DNA from: SZUA-38 sp965212525
GTDB lineage: Bacteria > Pseudomonadota > Gammaproteobacteria > Xanthomonadales > SZUA-38
Direction: 5' to 3'
NCBI GenBank assembly: GCA_965212525.1
Contig: CBDBVC010000045.1
Span: 185,794 to 249,793, forward strand
Length of the DNA stretch: 64,000 nucleotides
Below, piece by piece: positions 15,394 to 24,865 of this stretch (position 1 is the first letter of the stretch; the number at the start of each line of letters is the position of its first letter). The notes under the pieces were generated by a model, which saw only the letters and a program-made list of their open reading frames with translations, was not told the DNA's origin and made no database searches. The translations under genes and the position numbers were made by a program.

Positions 15394-17565
15394 ATGAACC
15401 GCATTTTCTCTCACCTGCTCGGCACTGCCGGGCTTTCTTTCGTGCTGGCATCCCCCGCGATCCTGGCACAGGACGCCCGGGTAGCCAGTCAGGATGAGAT
15501 TCGTACCGAACTTGCACGCAATGATGACGGCGAACCGTCTGAACTGGAACCCATCGTCGTTACTGGTGAGGTCCTCTATTCTGATCTGGTCAACGCCCTG
15601 AAGACTCCCACGCCGATTCTCGACGTACCGCAGAGCCTGTCCATCGTGACGGCCGATCAGATTACCCGAAAGGGCTTTACCAGCATTGGCGATATCGTTG
15701 ACTACACCCCCGGTGTCAACACTTCACAGGGCGAAGGTCATCGCGATGCCGTCGTGTTCCGTGGTGTGCGCTCCACTGCCGATTTCTTCATCGATGGTGC
15801 CCGTGACGACGTTCAGTACTACCGCCCGCTTTACAACCTGGAACAGGTGGAAATTCTGCGCGGTCCGAATGCATTGCTGTTCGGTCGCGGTGGTACCGGC
15901 GGAATCCTGAATCGGGTGACAAAGAAAGGCGAGATCGGTCAGAACTTCAACCAGCTGCAGGCCAGCGGTGGTGAATTCGGTGATATCGGTGTTCAGATCG
16001 ACAGCAATTTCTCGAACAGTGATACATCGGCGTTCCGTATCAATGCCATGTACGAGAGCCTGGACAATCACCGCGATTTCTTCGACGGTGAGCGCACAGG
16101 TATCAACCCGACGGCCCGGTTCGTGCTCTCACCGGCCACAACGCTGGATCTGTCTTATGAGTACGTCGACCATGAGCGCTTTATCGATCGTGGCATTCCC
16201 ACAGGGGCAGACGGCCGACCGGTCGAAGCCCTGGCAGATATCGTGTTTGCCGATCCGGAGCTGAACAGGAACGAGCTCGATGCCAATCTGATTCGCGCCG
16301 CACTGCAGCATGATTTTTCCGACAATCTGAAGGGCAATGTGAGCCTGTTCTACGGTGACTATGACAAGCTGTACCAGAACTTCTATGCCTCCGGTTACGA
16401 TGAGGCCAATTCACCGGACGTGGTGACGCTCGACGGTTACGTCGACACTACCAAACGTGAAAACCTGGTGCTGTCGGGCAACCTGATCGGGGAGTTTTCA
16501 ACCGGCAATATCTACCACACCGTGATGGTGGGTGGTGAATTCATCGATACTTCATCCGACCAGGATCGCTTCAATGCCGTCTGGGACACCACTCAGGATG
16601 ATAATGAAATCTTCCTCATCGATGGGCCGCTCAATCTTCGCGGTGGCGTTGGCATCAATGCCGCAGGCGATCCCACCCGCGTCAGTTTTACCGATCTCAA
16701 CGACGATACCCGTGTCGACGTGGATGTGATGTCGGCCTATATCCAGGACGAGATCATGCTGACAGACTGGCTCAATATGGTGGTGGGGCTGCGCTATGAC
16801 AGTTTTGACATCGAAGTCTTCAATGTGCCGGCCAATGAAACCCGCAGCCGCAAGGATGATGAAATCTCACCTCGTGCTGGCCTGATCCTCAAGCCACAGG
16901 AGAACATCTCCATCTATGGCAGCTACAGCGAATCGTTCCTGCCGCGCAGTGGTGAGCAGTTTGCCAACATCAACGGCAACAACAACCAGCTGGATCCAAA
17001 CACCTTCGAAAACCTCGAAGCCGGTATCAAGTGGGATCTGAACCGTGGCCTCAGCCTGACGGCCGCCATTTTCGAGATCGAGCAGAGCTCACCGCAGGTG
17101 GCCGACAACGATCCTTCAACACTGGATGTGATCGATTCCGAGATCGACGGCTTCGAGATTCAGCTGCAGGGTCAGGTGAACGAGTGGTGGTATGTTTCTG
17201 CCGGCTACAGCAACCTCGACGGCGAGCAGGTGAATCGTTCCGGTCCTACCGGGCTACGCCCGCGTGAGCTGCCCGAGCACATGTTCTCGGTCTGGAACAA
17301 CTTCCAGGTCACCGACAGGCTGGCACTGGGCCTGGGCGTGACGCATCAGGACGAGAGCTTCATCAACAACAGCAATACGGCAGTGCTGCCGAACTATTCG
17401 CGCGTTGATCTGGCGGCTTACTACGATGTGAGCAACGACCTGCGTCTTCAGCTCAACGTCGAGAACCTGACCGACAAGCAGTACTTCCCGAATGCACACA
17501 GCACCCATCAGGCCACCGTCGGTGCGCCACTGAACGCCCGACTGACGGCCAGCTGGCGTTTCTAA
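15394..17565 (+). CDS. TonB-dependent siderophore receptor
   Basis: A 723-residue outer-membrane protein. A signal peptide (LLGTAGLSFVLASPAILAQ) is followed by the plug domain (residues about 60-190) with VPQSLSIVTADQITRKGF, FRGVRSTADFFIDGARDD and VEILRGPNALLFGRGGTGG, the signature of the FhuA/FpvA/Fiu-like siderophore receptor family. The beta-barrel follows and ends in a terminal aromatic (SWRF), as required for outer-membrane assembly. There is no N-terminal STN signalling extension, so control is more likely through the adjacent Fur boxes than through an ECF relay. It imports a ferric siderophore; the chemotype cannot be read. Confidence 0.95.
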   Translation: MNRIFSHLLGTAGLSFVLASPAILAQDARVASQDEIRTELARNDDGEPSELEPIVVTGEVLYSDLVNALKTPTPILDVPQSLSIVTADQITRKGFTSIGDIVDYTPGVNTSQGEGHRDAVVFRGVRSTADFFIDGARDDVQYYRPLYNLEQVEILRGPNALLFGRGGTGGILNRVTKKGEIGQNFNQLQASGGEFGDIGVQIDSNFSNSDTSAFRINAMYESLDNHRDFFDGERTGINPTARFVLSPATTLDLSYEYVDHERFIDRGIPTGADGRPVEALADIVFADPELNRNELDANLIRAALQHDFSDNLKGNVSLFYGDYDKLYQNFYASGYDEANSPDVVTLDGYVDTTKRENLVLSGNLIGEFSTGNIYHTVMVGGEFIDTSSDQDRFNAVWDTTQDDNEIFLIDGPLNLRGGVGINAAGDPTRVSFTDLNDDTRVDVDVMSAYIQDEIMLTDWLNMVVGLRYDSFDIEVFNVPANETRSRKDDEISPRAGLILKPQENISIYGSYSESFLPRSGEQFANINGNNNQLDPNTFENLEAGIKWDLNRGLSLTAAIFEIEQSSPQVADNDPSTLDVIDSEIDGFEIQLQGQVNEWWYVSAGYSNLDGEQVNRSGPTGLRPRELPEHMFSVWNNFQVTDRLALGLGVTHQDESFINNSNTAVLPNYSRVDLAAYYDVSNDLRLQLNVENLTDKQYFPNAHSTHQATVGAPLNARLTASWRF

Positions 17566-17614
17566 AACAATAATCCATGGGCCATGGGGAATCACCTATG
17601 GCTCATCCTCTTTG

Positions 17615-17648
17615 CAGGGAGTCGGTTCGCCGGCTCCCTGTCTTTTAT
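17615..17648 (+). terminator. Intrinsic terminator with UUCG tetraloop
   Basis: An 11-base-pair stem (cagggagtcgg pairing with ccggctccctg, one G-U pair) encloses the loop ttcg, followed by tcttttatt. It lies 50 bases after the TonB receptor and marks a stand-alone iron-regulated unit. Confidence 0.9.
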
Positions 17649-17756
17649 TAGGTCTTCAAAATTTTCAGTACTTGCAGGGTCATGGTTGGTGGTGTTGACG
17701 TACTGACTCACAGAATTTCCGTTACACTATCGCTTTGCCTGTTCTAGCAAATCTGA

Positions 17757-18158
17757 ATGAGTTCACTAACGGAAATCGATGAGCTGATCGGTGATTTCTT
17801 TGCGGTATTCGATAACCGCGGCCAGCGTGTGCCCGACATGAGCAGCCTGAATGACATGTTCCTGCCCGGTGCCACGATTACGAAAGTCGAGGGTAGCGAT
17901 GCGGAGACCATGTCAGTCGCCGATTTCATCACGCCAAGAGAATCCATTCTGACCGACGGCTCACTGGTGGACTTCCACGAATGGGAGGTCTCCTCGAAAA
18001 CTCATCTGAATGACGCAACCGCAACGCGCCTGTGCGAATATGAAAAGGCGGGCAAGCTGTTCGGCGAAGAATATTCCGGCTCCGGCAGCAAGTCGATTCA
18101 GCTGGTGCGCACCCACGATGGCTGGAAAATTTCTTCGGTACTATGGGAAGACAGCTGA
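17757..18158 (+). CDS. SnoaL-like/NTF2-fold protein
   Basis: A 133-residue soluble protein starting with ELIGDFFAVFDNRG, then DMFLPGATITKVEGS, a central SVADFITPRESILTDGSLVDF (read as one helix-strand region) and a closing VRTHDGWKISSVLWED. This is the typical NTF2-like layout of DUF4440/SnoaL-like proteins. There is no clear ribosome site before the ATG, so translation may be leaderless or weak. Function unknown. Confidence 0.75.
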   Translation: MSSLTEIDELIGDFFAVFDNRGQRVPDMSSLNDMFLPGATITKVEGSDAETMSVADFITPRESILTDGSLVDFHEWEVSSKTHLNDATATRLCEYEKAGKLFGEEYSGSGSKSIQLVRTHDGWKISSVLWEDS

Positions 18159-18272
18159 AGATCTGCGCCAGGTCTCCTGGCCCTTCATCTGTCATGGGTG
18201 TTGGTGCACCGGATTCGATATGATAGAAAGACCGGGCTATTACTCGAATGCCTGTTACATGCGGGAATAAAC

Positions 18273-18705
18273 ATGACCGTCAAATACACACAGAGCCGGA
18301 AACCGCTGGTGGATCGAATCGAGGTCAAACCGAAGCACCGGGGCCAGTGCCACTGCGGGAGAGTGAAGTTTTACCGTCAATCTGCCCGATGGCCTTATCG
18401 ACCCTCGCCGATGCAACTGTTCGATGTGCCGGCGACGGGGTGCGGTGGTGGCCTCTGTCGAACTGAAGGACCTGACCATCGACGAGGGTGAAGATGCTCT
18501 GTCGCTGTATCAGTTCAATACCAATACGGCGAAGCACTATTTCTGTTCCCATTGCGGTATCTATACTCACCACCAGCGACGCTCCAACCCGTCACTCTAT
18601 GCGATTAATATCGCCTGTCTGGATGGTGTTGATCCGTTCGTGCTGGCCAACGTCCCGGTGCTGGATGGTGAAGGCGACCATCCAAGTGAAAGATCAGGGA
18701 ATTGA
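18273..18705 (+). pseudogene. GFA family protein, frameshifted
   Basis: The first frame from ATG 18273 encodes an N-terminal head ending in GQCHCGRVKF. The +1 frame then continues exactly as expected, with CNCSMCRRRGAVVASV, YQFNTNTAKHYFCSHCGIY and NIACLDGVDPF, the zinc ligands and core of the GFA family. The break coincides with a run of four T at 18369-18372; removing one T restores a single reading frame of about 143 codons. The gene may be intact in the organism. It differs in subgroup from the GFA gene at 5.6 kb. Confidence 0.85.
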
Positions 18706-18742
18706 ATCGGTCAGCTGAGACAATGCGTACAAGGAACAAACA

Positions 18743-19381
18743 ATGACAGCTCATGCCGACATGCCGCTGATCGAGCATCACATCCACAAACACATCGGCA
18801 AGATTCACCGCGTGTTTCACGAACTGGAATCGGACGACATTCATCTGGATGTCTGTCATGTGAAATCAGGGCTGTTCAGGAGCCACGAGTGTCTGGTGAC
18901 CATGGGCATGAGTGCGCTGCCGCTGAACGTACCTGAAGGTTATCAGGGTGCCCGATTTGTTGAGCTGATGATCCTGTTGCCAAAGAAATGGGCGCTGACA
19001 GAGCAGGACTTCAACAATGAGTCGAGTTACTGGCCAATACGCTTGCTGAAGGACATCGCACGCTTCGCGCATCACAACAACACCTTTATCGGCTTTGGCC
19101 ATACCGTAGCCGATGCCGAAAATGCCGATGATCTGGAGCCGTTTGCCTCAAACACCGAATTCTGCGCTTCGATCATGCTGCCACCGATATCCCTGGGTGA
19201 TCATTCGTTCTGTCTCAAGCGCGATGGCGAGCAGAGGGACATACACTTTTTTGCGGTGATACCGCTGTATCGTGACGAGCTGCTGTTCAAGATGGAACAG
19301 GGTTCGGATGCCTTGCTGGACAGGTTTGATCAGCATCAGGTGAGTGATGTGGTGGATCTTAAGCGGCCATCGGTTGTGTGA
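18743..19381 (+). CDS. Suppressor of fused (SUFU) domain protein
   Basis: A 212-residue soluble protein with the bacterial SUFU domain: HIHKHIGKIHRVFHELESDD, VTMGMSALPLNVPEG, ARFVELMILLPKKWAL, WPIRLLKDIARFAHHNNTF and a later FFAVIPLYRDELLFKMEQG. In bacteria this domain is best known as a protein-binding module that recurs among immunity proteins of polymorphic toxin systems, although most single-copy genes have no assigned role. It is preceded by aagga. Its neighbours include other immunity-like DUFs (DUF3885 and DUF4274), but no toxin gene is visible. Confidence 0.88.
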   Translation: MTAHADMPLIEHHIHKHIGKIHRVFHELESDDIHLDVCHVKSGLFRSHECLVTMGMSALPLNVPEGYQGARFVELMILLPKKWALTEQDFNNESSYWPIRLLKDIARFAHHNNTFIGFGHTVADAENADDLEPFASNTEFCASIMLPPISLGDHSFCLKRDGEQRDIHFFAVIPLYRDELLFKMEQGSDALLDRFDQHQVSDVVDLKRPSVV

Positions 19382-19405
19382 GGTTGCATTCCTGCAGTCA
19401 AGCGG

Positions 19406-19666
19406 ATGACGGATGAGAAACGGGCGGCCTTCTGGGCAGCGGTGAGTGTCCTGGCAGGTGCTGTTGTATTCACCCTGAACCGCTTGTACGGGCCAATCGT
19501 AGTGTACAGTGTGTTCCTGGCACCGGGTAATCTGGTGATGGGCCTGTTTACCGAGGAGATCAATTTCTGGCCCAAACTCACCATGTTGCTCGGCTTCCAG
19601 TTTCTGGTCTGCTTTGCTGCGATCTATGCGGTGATCAAACTGGCCAGGCGGCTGATGACAAGATGA
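19406..19666 (+). CDS. Small two-helix membrane protein
   Basis: An 86-residue protein with two hydrophobic helices flanking an acidic EEINFWP turn and an arginine-rich C-terminus. No family is recognised. It begins 24 bases after the SUFU gene and may be co-transcribed with it. Confidence 0.6.
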   Translation: MTDEKRAAFWAAVSVLAGAVVFTLNRLYGPIVVYSVFLAPGNLVMGLFTEEINFWPKLTMLLGFQFLVCFAAIYAVIKLARRLMTR

Positions 19667-19707
19667 CTACAGAGTATGGTCACTTTAATAACTCAAGGAG
19701 AGATTGA

Positions 19708-20088
19708 ATGTTCAGTCACGTGATGATCGGCGCCAATGACGTCGAACAATCTAAACGATTTTACGATGCTGCCCTCGGTGCCATGGGGTACGACCCCGGT
19801 GTCATCGATGACAAGGGGCGCTGCTTCTACTACACCAAACGCGGTGTGTTCGCGCTCAGCGTACCAATCGATGGCGAACCCGCCAGTCATGGAAACGGCA
19901 GCACCATCGGTTTCGCTGCGCGCGACCCGGAAACCGCCGATGCCTGGTATGCAGCCGGCCTGGCCAATGGCGGCACGCCCATCGAAGACCCACCCGGTGT
20001 CCGCGAAGCCCCAGTGGGCAAGCTGTACCTGGCCTATCTTCGGGACCCGTCCGGCAACAAGGTTTGTGCACTGCACCGTATGGAATAA
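19708..20088 (+). CDS. VOC family protein
   Basis: A 126-residue glyoxalase/bleomycin-resistance-like protein: FSHVMIGANDVEQSKRFYDA at the start, FALSVPIDGEPASHGNGSTI, then AWYAAGLANGG and a closing YLRDPSGNKVCALHRM. The end motif DPSGNK and the early ligand-position His are typical of the fold, which binds a divalent metal at the dimer interface. aaggag precedes the ATG by seven bases. Substrate unknown. Confidence 0.9.
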   Translation: MFSHVMIGANDVEQSKRFYDAALGAMGYDPGVIDDKGRCFYYTKRGVFALSVPIDGEPASHGNGSTIGFAARDPETADAWYAAGLANGGTPIEDPPGVREAPVGKLYLAYLRDPSGNKVCALHRME

Positions 20089-20104
20089 GCGATCAAAGTA
20101 AACT

Positions 20105-20689
20105 ATGAATGAATTGTCGATGCTGAACCGTGTGGATTCATTCTGGCGTTCCCAGTTCAGTGGTTGCGATCCACTGGCGCATGAACTGAAACACCAGTTC
20201 AGCTCGCGCTGGGTGCGATTTCATTCATTACCCGAGTCGCGACGCTACGCACAGGACGAGAACGATTATCTTGAAATCCTGAATCGCCAGAACTCACTGC
20301 TGACAGATCTTTGTGAGCCTGAAGAAAATCTGATCGTCGTGTTGCCGGAATACGCCGACAAAGCCTCGCCCAACAGGCCCGAAAAAGTCGCTGCAAATCT
20401 GCTGCCCGAGACTGTTTACTGGACCTCTATCGATCAGACGGACAATGATGGCTTGTACTTTCATCTGCATGTGTCACACATTCAACAGAATACAGACGAG
20501 CTGGAGGCTCTGTTGCGATGTGTGGCCGATGATGAAGTGAGAAATGTCATGCTGCTGTGCCTGAGTAGCGCCAGTGTGTTTCACCCCTATGATGGCGGGG
20601 TCGATATCATTGTGCCGACAACGGAACTTCGCGACGCGCTGAAAGCACGATACAGGCGCTGGTTGTCTGGCCGCCCGAATGGGCTTTAG
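20105..20689 (+). CDS. DUF3885 domain protein
   Basis: A 194-residue soluble protein. SSRWVRFHSLPESRRYAQDE near residue 35, then EILNRQNSLLTDL, a central VYWTSIDQTDN, and the C-terminal FHPYDGGVDIIVPTTELRDA with RYRRWLSGRPNGL match the DUF3885 pattern. The family has no known activity and occurs as scattered single genes, sometimes beside immunity-like proteins. It starts 16 bases after the VOC gene. Confidence 0.8.
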   Translation: MNELSMLNRVDSFWRSQFSGCDPLAHELKHQFSSRWVRFHSLPESRRYAQDENDYLEILNRQNSLLTDLCEPEENLIVVLPEYADKASPNRPEKVAANLLPETVYWTSIDQTDNDGLYFHLHVSHIQQNTDELEALLRCVADDEVRNVMLLCLSSASVFHPYDGGVDIIVPTTELRDALKARYRRWLSGRPNGL

Positions 20690-20792
20690 TCAGTAACCAA
20701 TGTATTGAGCATCGATTGACGCTCGTATTCAGTTTCTGAAGCGCGTAAGCTCATCCTGATCTGTACCCTGTACGCCGCCATGGGACAAGCCA

Positions 20793-21098
20793 ATGAAAAA
20801 ACGATTAGCCATCTTCTTATTAGTGCTGACAAGTCAGACAGCCTATGCCGCACTGCCACCCCAGTACCAGAACATGGATGACCTTGACGTCATGGTCAAT
20901 TTCATCAGGCAGCACGAGCGTGTGGCTGCGGAGCTCGTGTCGATCGAATTACGGAGCTACACCGTGCATTACGGCAAGGACTGCAAGGCCGAGTTCAAGC
21001 GTGATTATGTGCCCAAGCCGGACGGCTGGGTCGGGCCGGCCGATCCGCTGATATTCGACAAGTCAAACTGCCCGGTCGATTACGACGATCGTCGCTAG
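20793..21098 (+). CDS. Small exported hypothetical protein
   Basis: A 101-residue protein with a clear signal peptide (KKRLAIFLLVLTSQTAYA, cleavage after AYA) and a mature region of about 80 residues with two cysteines that could form a disulphide (GKDCKAEF and KSNCPVDY). No family is recognised. It ends 16 bases before the carboxymuconolactone decarboxylase-like gene. Confidence 0.65.
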   Translation: MKKRLAIFLLVLTSQTAYAALPPQYQNMDDLDVMVNFIRQHERVAAELVSIELRSYTVHYGKDCKAEFKRDYVPKPDGWVGPADPLIFDKSNCPVDYDDRR

Positions 21099-21114
21099 AG
21101 TCTGAGCATACGCA

Positions 21115-21691
21115 ATGAGAGTACCCGTTAATCCGCTCAAATCTTATCCGTGGTGGATACGTCCCTTTTTCCGGCGTCAGAGAAAACATTATGGCGAAGT
21201 GCTGGTACCCGGACTGCTGTGGGGGCGAGTGCCGAAGCTGTTTGCTTCGGTGGCCCTGCTGTACGGTGCGCTGGACCGCAGGAAATCACCGCTGTCACCG
21301 GCCTTGCGTTCACTGGTCACGGTACGGGTATCGCAGATCAACAGCTGCGCGTTCTGTGTCGATATCAATTCAGCCACACTGGCAAGGCGAGAGGGTCGAG
21401 GGGTCGATGGACAAGTTGATGGCCTTGTCGTCCTGGCAGGACAGTGACCTGTTCAGCGAGATGGAGCGCTGCGTGCTGGAATACACCGATGCCATGACCG
21501 ACAGCAACCTGGGAGTTAAAGACAGCCATGTGAAACGGCTGAAAGACTATTTCGATGATGATGGCATCGTGGAACTGACCGGCCTGATTGCCTTTCAGAA
21601 CCTGTCCAGCAAGTTCAACAGCGCGCTCGATGTGCCGGCGCAGGGCTTTTGCGTGCTGCCTGATTCAACGGGTACACAATCGGACGCATGA
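21115..21691 (+). pseudogene. Carboxymuconolactone decarboxylase family protein, frameshifted
   Basis: The first frame carries the AhpD/CMD-like region with TVRVSQINSCAFCVDINSAT, the CxxC-containing active-site helix that in this family supports peroxidase or decarboxylase activity. The frame is lost near 21391-21404, where gagggtc and gaggggtc lie in tandem, and the next frame continues with MDKLMALSSWQDSDLFSEME and LTGLIAFQNLSSKFNSALDV, the normal second half. Removing one G from the four-G run, or undoing a seven-base duplication, restores a protein of about 190 residues. Confidence 0.8.
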
Positions 21692-21792
21692 TTCTGTCGC
21701 GCCTGTTCGTGATCGAGCGGACTGGGGTATGATGGCTGTTCGACACAAGAGCTTGTGACTGACACACCATTCACTCACCCGAGGTGAGCATC

Positions 21793-23029
21793 ATGCCTTC
21801 CAGACAATTCAATTTCCCCAATGCACAGGGTCAGCAGCTAGCAGGCCGTCTCGAGCTGCCTGAAGAAGGTACTCCGATCCGCATATACGCCCTGTTCGCC
21901 CATTGCTTCACCTGCGGCAAGGACATTGCTGCCGCCTCTCGCATCAGCTGCGCGCTGGCGGCCGAGGGCATTGCCGTGCTGCGATTCGATTTCACGGGTC
22001 TTGGCAACAGCGACGGTGATTTTGCCAACACCAATTACTCCTCCAATGTCGAGGATCTGCTGTCTGCCGCATTGGCGCTGGCAGAACAGGCCGAACCTCC
22101 GGCGCTGCTGATCGGTCACAGTCTGGGTGGTGCAGCGGTGCTGAGTGCGGCCTCCCGCATCGAATCGGTCAGGGCTGTGGCCACCATCGGTGCACCGGCG
22201 ACAGCTGATCACGTGCAGCACCTGTTATCCGGTGCCAGCGATCAGCTCGAACGCACCGGTGAGGCCAGCGTTCGTATTGGTGTGCAGGAGTTTCGCATCA
22301 AGCAGCAGCTGATCGATGATCTGAACCAGTACGCCGATGAAACGCATATCGGCCAGCTGGGCAAGGCACTGCTGGTGTTTCACTCACCGGTCGACACCAT
22401 TGTCTCGATCGATCAGGCCTCACGCATCTATCAGGCCGCAAGGCATCCGAAGAGGTTTCATCTCGCTGGACAAGGCCGATCACCTGCTCAGCAACAAACA
22501 GGATGCTGCCTATGTGGCACAGACCCTGACGGCCTGGGCCTCACGCTATCTGGATATGGAGAGTGACGACAAGGTGACGGCCGCGGACAGGCCCTCGGTG
22601 GATGGTGGGGAAGTGGTCGTGACCGAGAAAAACCGCAAGTTCCTGCGCGGCCTCTACAGTCACCGTCACGAGCTTCTGGCCGATGAACCGGTCTCCTTTG
22701 GTGGCAGCGACCAGGGTCCGACGCCTTACGATTACCTGCTGATGGCACTCGGTTCGTGCAGTTCGATGACCATGCGCATGTACGCCAATCACAAGAAGCT
22801 CGCCATGGAGGATGTCACCATCCGGCTCCGGCATGAAAAGATCCATGCACGGGATTGTGTCGACTGTGAAAAAACCGATGGCTACATCGACCGTATCCAT
22901 CGGCAGATTCATATCGACGGTGATCTGTCAGACGCCGAACGAACTCGACTGGTAGAAATCGCCGACCGCTGTCCGGTGCACCGCACGCTGGAGAATCATC
23001 CGGAGATCATCACGCAACTGGAAGACTAG
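21793..23029 (+). pseudogene. Bifunctional alpha/beta hydrolase-OsmC protein, frameshifted
   Basis: The first half is an alpha/beta hydrolase (LFAHCFTCGKDIAAASRIS, nucleophile LIGHSLGGAA). The second is an OsmC/Ohr-like domain (PTPYDYLLMALGSCSSMTMR and VDCEKTDGYIDRIHRQI, then a late CPVHRTLE), with the two cysteines expected for thiol-dependent peroxide reduction. Such hydrolase-OsmC fusions are a known family. The frame changes at 22456-22458 (ttt); dropping one T yields HPKRFISLDKADHLLS and one open frame of about 411 codons. ATG 21793 has gaggtga upstream. Confidence 0.85.
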
Positions 23030-23099
23030 ACTTCTGGCAATGGCGCGTCGCGGTCATTCAGGTCACACTGAATACTGTCGAAACCGTGGAGCGATGCGT

Positions 23100-23520
23100 A
23101 TGAGAGAGAAACCCGACCAACAGTAACACAGGCTGGAGTAGCGTCACCGGATTCTGGCTGGTGCTGATCATGGCAGCTATTCAGGCGTTTTATGCATTCA
23201 GTTCGATGCTCGACCCGGGCGGGTTTGCCGAAATGCGTGGAACAGCACTGCAGATTGCTGCCGATGCCGACTGGGTGGTCATCTACGGTTCTCGAACACT
23301 GTTTATTGCACTGTTCATTGGCCTGCTGCTGTTCCTGAGGCAGTATGCGCTGCTGAAGTGGGCCGCCCTGATCGGCATGGTCATGCCCATCATCGATGCC
23401 TGGCTGGCGTTACAGGCCGAAGCCGAAACCAGTGTGGTGATCAGGCACGTGGCCACGGCAGTCTATCTCCTGCTGACTTTCGCGGTATTGCATCATGCCA
23501 CAAGAAAGCAGTCGCACTAA
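23100..23520 (+). pseudogene. DUF4267-like small membrane protein, frameshifted start
   Basis: From the GTG at 23161 a 119-residue membrane protein is open (AIQAFYAFSSMLDPGGFAEM, ADWVVIYGSRTLFIALFIGL), in the style of DUF4267-like four-helix proteins. The hydrophobic N-terminus continues upstream in the same frame (WSSVTGFWLVLIM) without a start codon. ATG 23100 comes into frame if one A is removed from the aaa at 23109-23111. So the gene is either a GTG-start CDS (23161-23520) or a longer frameshifted gene. Confidence 0.6.
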
Positions 23521-23637
23521 TTATGGAATAAAGAATACTAAATCTGAGAATTGGCTGCTTTGCTGTATAGCAGAATTCCAGAAATGCTTAAGTTACACTA
23601 ACGCCTGAATTTTTGATGTATTCAAGGCGTATTGAGC

Positions 23638-24279
23638 ATGCTGAAGAAAATTTTCAGATCCACTCTTGACGATTATCTTTTCTTTTTTGTGATCCTGCTT
23701 GGTTTGCTATTTGCCACGCATGGGAAGTCCATTAGTGATGCATTATTCAATGGTCATCCTTACTGGCTAAGAGACATCAATGTCTTGCCTCATCTGCTCT
23801 GTATTCTCGTTGCAGCAATCATTCAGTATATTCGTGGCAAAAAGTGGCGTCTTCAGGTGAGTATGGCAGTCACTCCTTTGCTATGTCTGATAGCGGTATT
23901 TCTGGTGCACATCACCTCCAACGGGCCATCAATTCTGGTTTTTACAGTACAGTTGATGCTGTTAGGTGTTGCCTGTGGTGTCATTGCTCTTGAGCCATTC
24001 CTTCAGCGCAAGGATCTTACTCAGGAATTCTGGAAAATATTCATGGACTCTGCGATGAAAGCGATACGATATGTGCTCATGCTATATATTGCAGGATTTG
24101 CACTACTCAAATTTCTTTCGGATGGGATAGGAGAGTCTCGTGATGGTTTTCTAACCTCGTTCATATACCCGACTGTGATGGTAGTCTATTGCCTGTTTAT
24201 TGTGGGATACTGGCTTGCTATACCCGGTTGGGAAAATCTTGTGAGATCTCATACAGTCAGTTCGATTCGAAAGTCATGA
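23638..24279 (+). CDS. AT-rich hypothetical membrane protein
   Basis: A 213-residue protein with about six membrane segments and a short charged N-terminus (LKKIFRSTLDDYLFF). Codon use is visibly more A/T-rich than the neighbours (many TTT, ATT and AAA codons), suggesting later acquisition. No family is recognised. ATG 23638 follows aaggcg; a TTG two codons earlier is less likely. Confidence 0.65.
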   Translation: MLKKIFRSTLDDYLFFFVILLGLLFATHGKSISDALFNGHPYWLRDINVLPHLLCILVAAIIQYIRGKKWRLQVSMAVTPLLCLIAVFLVHITSNGPSILVFTVQLMLLGVACGVIALEPFLQRKDLTQEFWKIFMDSAMKAIRYVLMLYIAGFALLKFLSDGIGESRDGFLTSFIYPTVMVVYCLFIVGYWLAIPGWENLVRSHTVSSIRKS

Positions 24280-24443
24280 GCCCGTGTGGAATCGCGAGAA
24301 AACCCGTCCTACCACAATCTGGATCGTCGTTCGCGAATTTCGTATTCTGAGCCTACAATGCATGAATGTGTGTTTCCATTCGAAATTTGGGAACACCTGA
24401 GTTAACATCGCTGCCCCGCACACCCAATCACAGGAGGTGCATC

Positions 24444-24682
24444 GTGCGAAAATCCAATCCAGTACACAACCACTGCTTTTGAGCACACCAGCAAGCGTCG
24501 CAAGGGCTATCCCTCGGAAACACAGGTCAAGCGCGGTCAGCGCACCGTTCACGGAAACAAGGAACTGAGCGAAAAACTCGGACGCAAGGACCCCTGTCCC
24601 TGTGGTTCCGGTCGCAGCTTTCAAGCGCTGTTGCCTGAAATCCGGCAACTATGACGGCTCGCGACGGGATCACTACTTTTAG
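24444..24682 (+). pseudogene. SEC-C zinc-motif protein, doubly frameshifted
   Basis: A short gene of about 80 codons. The middle frame reads AFEHTSKRRKGYPSETQVKR and ends in DPCPCGSGRSF. With one T removed at 24619-24621 it continues KRCCLKSGNYDGSRRDHYF and stops. CPCGSG...KRCC is the SEC-C zinc-binding motif known from SecA C-termini and many small proteins. The start GTG 24444 (caggaggtg upstream) joins this frame if one A is removed from the aaaa at 24449-24452. Two independent homopolymer breaks in 80 codons point to sequence error or full decay. Confidence 0.75.
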
Positions 24683-24693
24683 AGAGTGATCAT

Positions 24694-24724
24694 GATTGGC
24701 CAGATCGGTCCGATCTGGCCAATC
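24694..24724. repeat. 31-base perfect palindrome
   Basis: gattggccagatcgg at 24694-24708 is followed by a central T and its exact reverse complement at 24710-24724. There is no T-tract afterwards, so classical intrinsic termination on the plus strand is unlikely; it may be a cruciform-forming or protein-binding site, or a bidirectional stem-loop after the SEC-C gene. Confidence 0.75.
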
Positions 24725-24865
24725 AAGAATGACCTGTCATGTGAGAACTGATACGCCAGGTACCAGTTAACACCACTTCATGCTGCCATCTTGACGGTTT
24801 CCACTTCAGAAACAACACTCAGATCAGTAGTCTTTTACAGCGAAGAGCCCATCATCGGGCCAGTC

